A stretch of 64,000 nt of DNA, from NCBI GenBank assembly GCA_016714045.1, contig JADJNY010000007.1, positions 248,001 through 312,000 of the forward strand, in the 5' to 3' direction. Positions 55,152 to 63,700 of this stretch are shown one piece after another (the first letter of the stretch is position 1; the number at the start of each line of letters is the position of its first letter). The DNA comes from Planctomycetota bacterium (GTDB taxonomy: Bacteria; Planctomycetota; UBA1135; GCA-002686595). The notes under the pieces were generated by a model. That model had not been told where the DNA came from and did no database searches. It saw nothing but the letters and a program-made list of their open reading frames with translations. Both the position numbers and the translations under genes were made by a program.

Positions 55152-57200
55152 ATGTCCTCCCCGGCGCCCCTGCGCTCGACGAGCGCGTCCCGCTCCCTCT
55201 CGGTCCTGGTCCTCGCCGCCGTCGCAGCGCCGTTGCATGCCTGGCAGGGCGGGGTTTCGAGCGCCCCAGCGACCCCGATCGCGCGGCATGCGCGGCCCGC
55301 GGCGATCGCGGGGCGCGTGCTCCCCGACTACCCGTGGACCGACCACGTGAACGTGTTCTTCGAAGGCGCCCCGGTCGCGATCGCGCTCGACCCGCTCGCG
55401 CGCCCCGAGATCGCGAACGCGACGGCGGACGTGTACGTGGTCGCGCACCTTTCGCCGGAGGCCTGGGAGACCGAGCCCGCGCTCGTCGACGTGCGCGGAG
55501 CGCCGCAGACGGTCACGTTCGGCGCCGCGGGCGTCCAAGCGTGCACGTTCACGCTGACGGGCACGTTCTCGGGCGCCGCGGGCCTCGGCCTGGGCGTCGG
55601 CTACGACGTCGTCGTCGACCTCGATCGTGACGGCCTCGCGGACGCGGGTGATCTGCTCGACGGATTCGGCTCGACCGCCGGGTTCTACTCGTGCCGTCCG
55701 ACGGGCGTCCCCGGTCCGCTCGCGGTGACGGAGGTGCTCTACAGCGGCGGCACGTGGCTCGGGCAGGACATCTACTACCCGACGAACATCGCATCGCTCG
55801 GTCAGCTGCCGCTCGTCGTCGTCAGCCACGGCAACGGCCACAACTACACGTGGTACGACCACATCGGGACGCACCTCGCGTCGTGGGGATTCATCGTGAT
55901 GAGCCACACGAACGACACGATGCCGGGGATCGAGACGGCATCGACGACGACGCTGACGAACACGGACCACTTCCTCGGCGCCCTCGGCACGATCGCGGGC
56001 GGCGCGCTGAACGGACACGTCGACGGGCACAAGATCGTCTGGATCGGACACAGCCGCGGCGGCGAAGGGGTCTGCCGCGCGTACGACCGCATCTTCGACG
56101 GCACGTACACGCCGATCCGCTACACGCTCGCGGACATCAAGCTCGTCTCGAGCATCGCGCCGACGGACTTCCTCGGCGCGGCGAGCGCGAACCCGCACGC
56201 GGCGAACTACCACCTCTGGGTCGGCGGAGCCGACGCCGACGTCGATGGATGCGCCGCGAGTGACATCGCGCAGTCCTATCCGCTGCTCCAGCGCTCGACG
56301 GGCTACCACCAATCGATCGAGCTCCACGGGGCCGGGCACGGTGCGTTCCACGACGGCGGGGGCTCCACGGTGCAGACCGGGCCCTGCCCGGTCTCGCGCG
56401 CCGACGTGCACGCGATCATGAAGCCTTACCTGCTGCCGCTCGTGAAGCGGTACGTCGAGGGCAACGTCCCCGCGCGCGAGTTCCTGTGGCGCCCCTGGGA
56501 GACGTTCCAGTCGCCCGGCGTCCCGACGAACACGTGCGTCGTCGTCGACCTGCAGTACTTCGAGCCGTCGTCCGCCGGCAACTTCGTGCTCGACGACTTC
56601 CAGACGAACACGGCGACGAGCCTGTCGAGCTCGGGCGGCGCCGTCACGACGGACGTGCCGACGTTGACGGAGGGCCGACTCGACGACCCCAACACCGTGT
56701 TCACGTACGTCGCGACGGAGCCGATGAACGGCATGACCGAGGCGACGGCGACGGACACGACGCGCGGCCTCGTCTTCGCCTTCAACACGGACCGCTACGT
56801 GCAGTTCGACCTGCCGGCGGCGCAGCGCGACCTGCGCGCGTACGAGTACTTCTCCTTGCGCGGGTGCCAACTGACGCGCGCTCCGGAGACGACGCCCGCG
56901 CCCTTCGGCGACCTGCAGTTCGACGTGTTCCTCGTCGACACGGACGGCGACGCGAGCTCGATCCGCATCGGCGCGTACGGTGGCGGGCTCGAGGAGCCGT
57001 ACCAGCGTTCGAGCTGCGGCTCGGGTATCGGCTGGAACAACGAGTGGGAGATCGTTCGCATGCGCCTCGAGGACTTCACGCACGACGGCTCGAGCGTCGA
57101 CCTCGATCGCATCGCGAGCGTCCAGCTGCGCTTCGGCCCGAGCCACGGCGAGCTCGTCGGGCGCGTCGGCATCGACGACCTCCAGTTCATGCGCCGTTGA
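55152..57200 (+). CDS. Secreted alpha/beta hydrolase, PET-hydrolase/chlorophyllase-like
   Basis: A 682-residue exported protein. A signal peptide (RSLSVLVLAAVAAPLHAWQ) is followed by a ~110-residue beta-rich N-terminal domain. The hydrolase domain then has PLVVVSHGNGHNYTWYDHIG (oxyanion loop), ASWGFIVMSHTND, the nucleophile elbow GHSRGGEG with Ser301, and the late catalytic His in HGAGHGAFHDGG. This order is that of the chlorophyllase/PET-hydrolase-like group, which cleaves ester polymers or lipids. The C-terminal ~200 residues form a beta-sandwich ending in VGRVGIDDLQFMRR, possibly a binding domain. The natural substrate is unknown; plant or algal polyester or lipid is a guess. It is followed 10 nt later by a small anchored protein. 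Confidence 0.75.
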   Translation: MSSPAPLRSTSASRSLSVLVLAAVAAPLHAWQGGVSSAPATPIARHARPAAIAGRVLPDYPWTDHVNVFFEGAPVAIALDPLARPEIANATADVYVVAHLSPEAWETEPALVDVRGAPQTVTFGAAGVQACTFTLTGTFSGAAGLGLGVGYDVVVDLDRDGLADAGDLLDGFGSTAGFYSCRPTGVPGPLAVTEVLYSGGTWLGQDIYYPTNIASLGQLPLVVVSHGNGHNYTWYDHIGTHLASWGFIVMSHTNDTMPGIETASTTTLTNTDHFLGALGTIAGGALNGHVDGHKIVWIGHSRGGEGVCRAYDRIFDGTYTPIRYTLADIKLVSSIAPTDFLGAASANPHAANYHLWVGGADADVDGCAASDIAQSYPLLQRSTGYHQSIELHGAGHGAFHDGGGSTVQTGPCPVSRADVHAIMKPYLLPLVKRYVEGNVPAREFLWRPWETFQSPGVPTNTCVVVDLQYFEPSSAGNFVLDDFQTNTATSLSSSGGAVTTDVPTLTEGRLDDPNTVFTYVATEPMNGMTEATATDTTRGLVFAFNTDRYVQFDLPAAQRDLRAYEYFSLRGCQLTRAPETTPAPFGDLQFDVFLVDTDGDASSIRIGAYGGGLEEPYQRSSCGSGIGWNNEWEIVRMRLEDFTHDGSSVDLDRIASVQLRFGPSHGELVGRVGIDDLQFMRR

Positions 57201-57210
57201 GGACCCGACC

Positions 57211-57847
57211 ATGAAGAAGCTCCTCCTCGTCCTCGGGATCGCGGCCTGCGCGGGCGCCGGTCTCTTCGTCGCGAACCAAGCCGTCGGAGAGCGCGGAGCG
57301 CGCGCGCTCCAGCCTCGCGCCGATGGCGGCGATGTGCGCGCGCTCGTCGTCGCCGTGCCGTTCACGCTCGAAGAGCCGTGGACGCACGCGTGGCGCGCGG
57401 AGCGGCCGTCGTTCCGCACGGGCTGGCTGTGCGTCGTCGAGGTCGACCCCGCGCGCGTGCGTCCGACGGAGCACGCGCAGCCCGTCCTCTGCGCGGGCGC
57501 CGAGACGCTCGAGCGCCTGAACCACGGCGCGGACTCGGGGCGCGTCGTCGCGCTGCTGCCGGGCGCGTCCACGGACGAACGCCTCCAGGAGCCGTTCTAC
57601 TTCACGCGCCCGGCGCTCCCCGAGAGCCTCGGCGCGCACGCTCGAGCGCGAGCTCGCCGACGCGCGCGCGCGCGGCGCGCGGACGTTCACCGCAGCGGAG
57701 ATCGAAGCGGCGCGCGTGCGCGGCGGCGCGCCGATCGTCGTGCGCGACCGAAGCGAGCTCGATCGCCTCGCGGCGGCGTTGATCCTCGAGCATGCGCCGA
57801 TCGAGCGCGAGCGCGCGGAGCAGATGCTCGTCCCCGTGACGCGCTGA
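57211..57847 (+). CDS. Small exported or anchored protein of unknown function, frameshifted
   Basis: I do not recognise this protein (about 211 residues when repaired). The signal or anchor MKKLLLVLGIAACAGAGLFV has GAGGA-type spacing (GAGGA 8 nt upstream). Then come VRALVVAVPFTLEEPWTHAW and FRTGWLCVVEVDPARVRPTE, a compact alpha/beta region. The first frame loses protein character after RPALPESL, and the next frame continues as ARTLERELADARARGARTF to EQMLVPVTR with TGA at 57845. One extra G near 57630-57632 joins the two. The C-terminal half is charged and probably helical. It follows the secreted hydrolase by 10 nt and is likely co-transcribed with it. Confidence 0.55.
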
Positions 57848-57945
57848 CGTCGCGCGCGGGCTGGACGCGCGCGCGAGCTCCCACCGTTCGCGCGGTGCGA
57901 CGGCGCAGCGGTGGACCGGCGCAACGGCTCGGGACGTCGTGCGCG

Positions 57946-59127
57946 CTACGCGCGATCGAACGCGAGCACCCAGCTGTCGAAGCGCTCGGGGCGCCCGGGA
58001 CCGGCCCGGCGTGCGTTCCACGCGACGAGCAGACCGTCGAGCGCTCCACCGAGGCGGCGCGCGCTCCAGTGCGCGAGCTCCGGGAACGGCGACGTGAGCT
58101 GGTAGCCCGCCTCGGCGCGGAAGCGGAAGCCGCGGCGCTCGAGGGCCGCGCGCACGGCGCCCGGCTCGGGTGCGTTCAGCTCGCGCAGCGGGAGGAGCGG
58201 CCGCTCGGCGCGGCGGCGGCGCATGCCGTTCGACCGGTTGTTCAGATCGCCGATCACGAGCGTCCCACCCGGCGCGACGGCGCGCGCGAGGCCGTCGAGG
58301 AAGCGGTCGAAGTCGCCCGAGAAGCTGATCACGCCCGACGAGATCACGAGGTCGAAAGGCGCTTCACCCGCGGCCGGGAAGGGCGGGTCCTCGCCGAAGC
58401 CGACGCGGGCCTCGAAGCGCGCGATCCCGTTCGCGCTCGCGTTCGCGCGGGCGAGCTCGCACATCGCGGGGCTCGGGTCGAACGCGCAGAGCTCGGCGCT
58501 CCGCGCGACGAGCGTGGCCTTGATGCCGACCCAGCCCGCGCCGCAGCCGAAGTCCAGGATGCGCGCCTTGCCGCGGGCGTCGGCGAAGGTACCGACGTAG
58601 CGGCGCATCCAGCGGAAGTGCGCGTAGCCGGGCTTCCCGGGCTCGCCGTTCCAGCCGCCGGCGTTCTGGTCGAACTTCGCGGCGACCGCGTCGCGCGCGA
58701 AGACCGCCGCGCGCGGTCGGAGGACGAGCAGCTCGCCGCGCACACCCGAGCCGCCGCGCACCTCGCGCGCGCCCTGCAGCGTGCGCTGGACGATCCCCGT
58801 GTGGCCGAGACGATCGATCGCGACCAGGTGGTGTTCGGGCCACGCCGCGTCGCGCCAGCGCGCGAGCTCGCGATCGTCCCGATCACCCTCGAGCACGAGG
58901 AGCAGCGTGTCCTCGACGCCGCTCGTCGCGGCTTTCCACGGCGCGAGCTCGGCGCGCAGGGCCGCGTCGTCGTCGCTCGGGCGCGCCTCGGCCCCGGCGG
59001 CGCAGCAGAGCGTGTTCGCGGCGCCGGCGCGCGCCGACGGTTCCGTGCGGACGGCCTTGGCATCGAGCCCGAGGTCCGTCAACGCCGGCGCGAGGCCGAG
59101 CGTCGGGATCGTCTTCAAGAGCGCCAT
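57946..59127 (-). CDS. Class I SAM-dependent methyltransferase
   Basis: A 393-residue methyltransferase. The N-terminal ~150 residues are an unassigned domain. The catalytic Rossmann domain begins WMRRYVGTFADARGKARILD and contains motif I ILDFGCGAGWVGIKA, LCAFDPSPAMCELARANA, FDLVISSGVISFSGDFDRF and GTLVIGDLNNRSNGMRRRR. The substrate is not known. ATG 59127 has TACACT 11 nt upstream on the same strand. The gene lies downstream of the JmjC-like gene in the same orientation with a 106-nt gap; the pair may act on the same target. The upstream open frame beyond 59127 lacks protein character. Confidence 0.8.
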   Translation of the reverse strand: MALLKTIPTLGLAPALTDLGLDAKAVRTEPSARAGAANTLCCAAGAEARPSDDDAALRAELAPWKAATSGVEDTLLLVLEGDRDDRELARWRDAAWPEHHLVAIDRLGHTGIVQRTLQGAREVRGGSGVRGELLVLRPRAAVFARDAVAAKFDQNAGGWNGEPGKPGYAHFRWMRRYVGTFADARGKARILDFGCGAGWVGIKATLVARSAELCAFDPSPAMCELARANASANGIARFEARVGFGEDPPFPAAGEAPFDLVISSGVISFSGDFDRFLDGLARAVAPGGTLVIGDLNNRSNGMRRRRAERPLLPLRELNAPEPGAVRAALERRGFRFRAEAGYQLTSPFPELAHWSARRLGGALDGLLVAWNARRAGPGRPERFDSWVLAFDRA

Positions 59128-59138
59128 GGGGGCGCGGA

Positions 59139-59144
59139 AGTGTA
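59139..59144 (-). promoter_or_regulatory. TACACT -10-like box, 11 nt before the start codon
   Basis: On the minus strand TACACT lies 11 nt before ATG 59127. The identical hexamer lies 8 nt before the next upstream gene (ATG 60553), which suggests the two genes share their mode of transcription. Confidence 0.4.
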
Positions 59145-59233
59145 CGAGCGCGCGGCTGCGTCGGCGAGCCCCACGCGGGCTCGCGGTGCCGTCTCTGGGC
59201 GTCGCCGTGCCGAGCGCACGGCGCGCGCCGCGC

Positions 59234-60553
59234 TCACGCGGGCTCCTCGTCGGAGCGGATCGCGAGCGAGAGGCTGAACGCGGGCGCGTCGCTCGCGCAG
59301 AAGACGGAGTGCATGCACGTGCGCGCGAGGCCGTGGTTGGGCAGCAGGATCGCGTCGCCCGCCTCGAGGAGCATCCCGTGGCCGTGGAGCGCGAGCTCCC
59401 GCGTGAACTCCGGCCCGCGGTTGACGAGCCCGCACAGGGCGCCGCATCCGGGGAGCGCGAGCTCGTTCGCGAGCGCCGCATCGTCCGCGAGGAGCGCGTC
59501 GAAGCGCTCGAGGTCTTTCGCCTTCGGGAAGAGCTGCGCGCGCACCCACGGGAGCTCGCCTGCCTGGAGGCGCGCGCCGAACGCGCGGATGCGGCGCACG
59601 AGGTCGTCGGTCGACAGTGCGATCCACGCCGTCGCGCCCGAGAGCTGGACGTACGCGACCCCGAGCTGCCCCGGACCGAGCGCCGCGTCGTCGTCCGTCG
59701 GGAACGCGTCGTGGTGGAAGAGCGCGCCGCCGCCCGGGCTGTTCCAGTACGCGATGTGCTGCGTGAACAAGACGCGCGTCCGCGTGCAGCGCTCGACCAG
59801 CGGCACGATCACGGGGTCGTCGGCGACGAGCGCGCTCGCGGGGAAGCAGCGCTCCGCGAGCTCCGCGACGAGGCGGTGGCGCAAGAGGTCGCGGCTCTCG
59901 TCGTCGAGCTCCTCGCGGCCGAAGGAGACGCGCACGCGCAGCGAGTCCTCACCATCGAAGGTCGAGAGCCACCCGCTCTTGAGCCACAGGTCCTGCACCT
60001 TGCGCCCGCGCACGCCGGCGGACGGTTTCGCCGCGACGTACACGCGTTCGAGGTCGCGCTCGGGATCGAACGGCGGCGCGCGGCGAGGGAGCACCGCGAA
60101 GCGCTCGTCCTCGCCGGTCAGTCGTTCGCGGACGAAGCGCCGCAGCGCGCCGGAGTCGGCAAGGCTCGCGTGGAGCTCGTGCGCGGCGGCGACGTCGCCC
60201 GCGAACTCGGCGAGGCGCGCCGCGACGGCTCCGCGCAGCACGATGGGCCGCGCTGCGCTCCAGCGCGCGACGCGCGCGCTCTCGGTCGGCGTCCGCGTCC
60301 ACGGACCGTCGGGGAGCGCCGCGGGGTCGAGCTCGGCCCACTCGCCGTGCCACGCGCCGCGTCGTTCGAGCACGACCGCCCGCGCGTCCAACGCGTCGAG
60401 CGCCGCGAGCCGCTCGAGCGGCTCCTGCTCGCCGATCGCCACGATCGGACGCGCACCCGATCCCGTGTCGCGCTCGCGAGCGGTGAGCTCTCGGACGAGC
60501 GCTTCCAGCGCGGCGCCCCCGCGCGGAAGGGGACCGGTTCGTCGAGGGCTCAT
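59234..60553 (-). CDS. JmjC/cupin-like putative oxygenase
   Basis: A 439-residue soluble protein. The C-terminal two thirds resemble JmjC/cupin-type Fe(II)/2-oxoglutarate enzymes: HIAYWNSPGGGALFHHDAF with a HxD-type pair, VAYVQLSGATAWIALS, then ALHGHGMLLEAGDAILLPNH with the distal His, and CMHSVFCASD. The N-terminal ~150 residues have no family I know. If the metal site is real, hydroxylation of a protein, lipid or sugar is possible, but inactive cupins also look like this. The adjacent methyltransferase points to a two-step modification. The open frame runs on to 63967, but beyond ATG 60553 it is antisense shadow of the secreted protein gene. TACACT is 8 nt upstream. Confidence 0.6.
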   Translation of the reverse strand: MSPRRTGPLPRGGAALEALVRELTARERDTGSGARPIVAIGEQEPLERLAALDALDARAVVLERRGAWHGEWAELDPAALPDGPWTRTPTESARVARWSAARPIVLRGAVAARLAEFAGDVAAAHELHASLADSGALRRFVRERLTGEDERFAVLPRRAPPFDPERDLERVYVAAKPSAGVRGRKVQDLWLKSGWLSTFDGEDSLRVRVSFGREELDDESRDLLRHRLVAELAERCFPASALVADDPVIVPLVERCTRTRVLFTQHIAYWNSPGGGALFHHDAFPTDDDAALGPGQLGVAYVQLSGATAWIALSTDDLVRRIRAFGARLQAGELPWVRAQLFPKAKDLERFDALLADDAALANELALPGCGALCGLVNRGPEFTRELALHGHGMLLEAGDAILLPNHGLARTCMHSVFCASDAPAFSLSLAIRSDEEPA

Positions 60554-60561
60554 GCGCGAGG

Positions 60562-60567
60562 AGTGTA
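60562..60567 (-). promoter_or_regulatory. TACACT -10-like box, 8 nt before the start codon
   Basis: On the minus strand TACACT ends 8 nt before ATG 60553. No -35 element is seen at the usual distance. It is one of the clearest examples of the leaderless-type arrangement. Confidence 0.4.
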
Positions 60568-60648
60568 GTGGGAACCTGCGCGTCGAAGCGAGCGGTTGCG
60601 CACACGACGTCGATCGTCGCAGGGTCGGCTTTTCGCCGAGTCCATCGC

Positions 60649-60654
60649 TATCCT
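60649..60654 (+). promoter_or_regulatory. TATCCT -10-like box for the giant secreted protein
   Basis: TATCCT on the plus strand would start transcription near 60661 and leave a leader of about 75 nt before ATG 60737. An inverted repeat sits inside that leader. Confidence 0.3.
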
Positions 60655-60671
60655 GGAGCGCTGCGCGGGTG

Positions 60672-60692
60672 ACCGACGACTCAGCCGTCGGT
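60672..60692 (+). other. 7-bp inverted repeat in the leader of the giant secreted protein
   Basis: ACCGACG (60672-60678) and CGTCGGT (60686-60692) form a perfect 7-bp stem with a 7-nt loop, directly after the predicted transcription start. It could be an operator or an mRNA 5' hairpin. Confidence 0.35.
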
Positions 60693-60736
60693 AGATCCGC
60701 CACCGGGACCTGGCCAGCCCCGAATCGAAACCAAGC

Positions 60737-63700
60737 ATGCTCCCGTACCAACCCATCGCTCGTGTGCCCATCGCACTTTCGCTCGCCCTCGTGCTCGCGC
60801 CTTGGGCGAACGCTCAGGCGCCCTTCGAAGTCCTCTCGGCGACGGTCCCGTCCGGCGCCACTTGGGAGATCAATAGGCCGATCGACGTGCAGTTCAGCGC
60901 GCCCGTCGACCTGTCGACCGTGAGCTCGACGACGCTGCGCATCCGCGAGCGCGGCAAGGGCACGCCGGCCGTCGGCGACTTCTCCCTGATCGCACCCGAC
61001 ACGGTGCGCTTCCAACCGCGCTGTCCGGTCGAACTCGATCTCTCCGACGCGGGGCTCGCGCCCGACCATCCGTGGCGGCTCGAGGTGCCCGCGGCCACCG
61101 GCTCGATCGCCACGGTGCGCTCGACGGCGGGGGATGGCGTCTCCACCAGCTTCGGCGTCTCGTTCCGCACGCCGTCCGCGGCGAACCCGTGGATCGACAC
61201 GCGCACCGGCGCGCCCGCGCCGGTGTTGCGCCAGGGCGGATCGCGGAACGCGACACGCTTGCAGCTCGCGAACGACCCGAACCAGCGCGTCTACTTCGAG
61301 CCGCGCGCGGTACCCGACGCCGCGCTCGGCGCGGACGTGCCCGCGGGCTTCGTCGCGCCGCTCAATTTGAGCTCGGTCGCGCGCACGAAGGTGACCGCGC
61401 TCCTCGTGCTCGATCAGATGATCGCGTTCGACGCCGCGAACCTCGACGAGGCGCGCGTGCGTCTCGAGTACGAGGCGACGCCCGGCGTCTGGCGTCCGTT
61501 CCCGCGGAGCGTGCGTCTCGGCGCGAACTGCACCGGCGTCGGCGCGGTGCTCGACATCCAACCGTCGGGCGTGCTGCCGCAGGGGCGCCGCGTGCGCATC
61601 GTGCTCGGCGCGGGCTTCCGCGACGTCGTCGGCGAAGCGCTCGCGAGCGACCTCGTCGTCGGCGCGTTCGAGGTCGGCGCCGCGACGGATCCGGGCACGA
61701 CGACGGTCGGCGACGCCGGAGACGAGGTGTTCGAGGGCTTCGACACGGTGATCCTCGAAGACGGCGCGTTCGCGCCGGCCACCGGCGGAGCGCGTGCGCT
61801 CTGGGGCGTGGACGGGAAGCTCCGGCACGCGGCCTTCGAGGGCACGGGCGGACCGCAGGGCACGTTCGACTGGGTCATCGACGGCACGGTCCTGCTCGAC
61901 ACGGTGTTCTCCGTGATCACGAACGAGGCGCAGACGACGACGCAGAACGTCGTGAACGGCCAGGTCGACGTGCGCAGCCTCTGGGTGAAGCCCGGCGCCG
62001 TGCTCCTGATCGAGGGCCCGAACCCGTGCACGATCCGCGTCTCGGGCCAGATCCCGCCGACGATGCCTGGCCTCCCCGTCGGGACGCCGCCGACGGGCGT
62101 GCTCGTCCAAGGCGTCATCCGCTGCAACGGCCAGAACCACCCCGGCGTCGTGTCGTTCAACACGACGAACATTCCCGAGGCCGGCGCGCCCGGCAACGGC
62201 GGCGGAGGACGGGGCGGCACGGGGAGCTACCTGACGACCCAGTCGACACCGCAGGGCGGTCATGGCTTCGGCGCGTTCGCCGCGGTGAACGGCGGAGGCC
62301 GCGGCGGCGAGGCGGGCTTCAATCCGTTCGCGAGCGAGAGCAACCGGCGGCCGGGCGGCGGCGGCGGCGGACGGTTCGGGCCCGACCAGCGCGAGCTCTC
62401 GCGCCCGAACTGCCCGGACCAGCGCGTGATCGGCCTCGACGCCGAGCGCGGCTTCGACGGCTCCGCGAACTCGCTGGGCGCGCTGCATCCGGGCCGCGCG
62501 CTCGGCGGCGACGCGGGCCCGAGTCCGTTCCACGACACGCGCTCGGACAACGACTTCTGGGGGACGCTCGTCACCCAGTCGGGCGCCGTGATCGAAGGTG
62601 AACTCGCGCGCGCGTGGGCGGGCTCCGGCGGCGGCGCGGGCGGCGACGCGTGCCTGACGTCGAGCTTTCCGACGGTTCCCTTCCTTCCCACGGGTGACGA
62701 GAAGGGCGCGGGCGGCGGTGGAGGTGGCGGATCGCTGACGATCCTCGCCGCGGCCGACATCCGCCTCGGCGGAACGGGTAGCGCGGCGCGCGGGCGCATC
62801 GAAGTCGACGGCGGGACCGGCGGCGGCGGCGAGAACACGAACGGCATCAACCGTGTCGGCGGCGGCTCGGGCGGAGGCTCGGGCGGGCACCTCGTGCTGC
62901 AGTCCGCGTCGCAGATCGACCTGTCGCGGTGCACGTCCGTCTCGACGGCCGTCAACGGGCAGGCGACCTGGGGCGGGCTCTTCGCGCGCGGCGGACAGGG
63001 CGGCGAAGGCGAGCAGGGTTTCGGCGGCGCGCGCGCGAACGGCGTCCCCACTCTGCCCTCCGTCGACGCGCTGCCGCCCAACGCGTACCCGAGCTTCACT
63101 CCGACGTCGGCGCCCTGCAGCATCGTCACCGGCGCGAACGACGCGGCCGTGAGCGTGGGGGGCTTCACCAACCCGACTCAGTTCCGCTTCACGAACGTGG
63201 TGGGGAACGCGAACCCCGCGAACCCCGTGAACTGCGCGGGAGGCGACGGCGGGCCGGGGATCATTCAGCTCCACGTCGCGGACCTCGCGAACCTCGTGCT
63301 GCCCGCGACGGCACAGCCGCCGGTCGCGAACGTGAACTTCCGCGACCTGTGCATGCCGTTGCCCGTCGGCGCCAACCCGTCGAACGCGAACACGCCTGCG
63401 CAGTGGGATCGGCTGCTGCCGATGTTCGCGCTGCGCTCCGCGGCGCGGTCGAAGTGGACCGCGCTCGGCGCTCCCGAGGTCGCGCCGTCGACCACGCTTC
63501 CCGACGCCGTCGAGCTCGCGTTCGCGGGTACGGATCCGGCGACGGGGCGTGTCTCGACGACCGGCGCGTCGGCTCCGTTCGACGTGAGCGAGCTCCCGCC
63601 CGTCGTCGCGGGCACGCTCGCGCTCGGCCCGGCGCTGCCGTCCGTCGCCGGAGACGGTCGCAGCCTGCTCGTCGACGGCGCGCTCGTCGACGACCTGTAC

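Noticed and set aside
54279..57572. A 1097-codon minus-strand open frame
   Set aside because: Antisense to accD and the secreted hydrolase, both with intact catalytic motifs on the plus strand.
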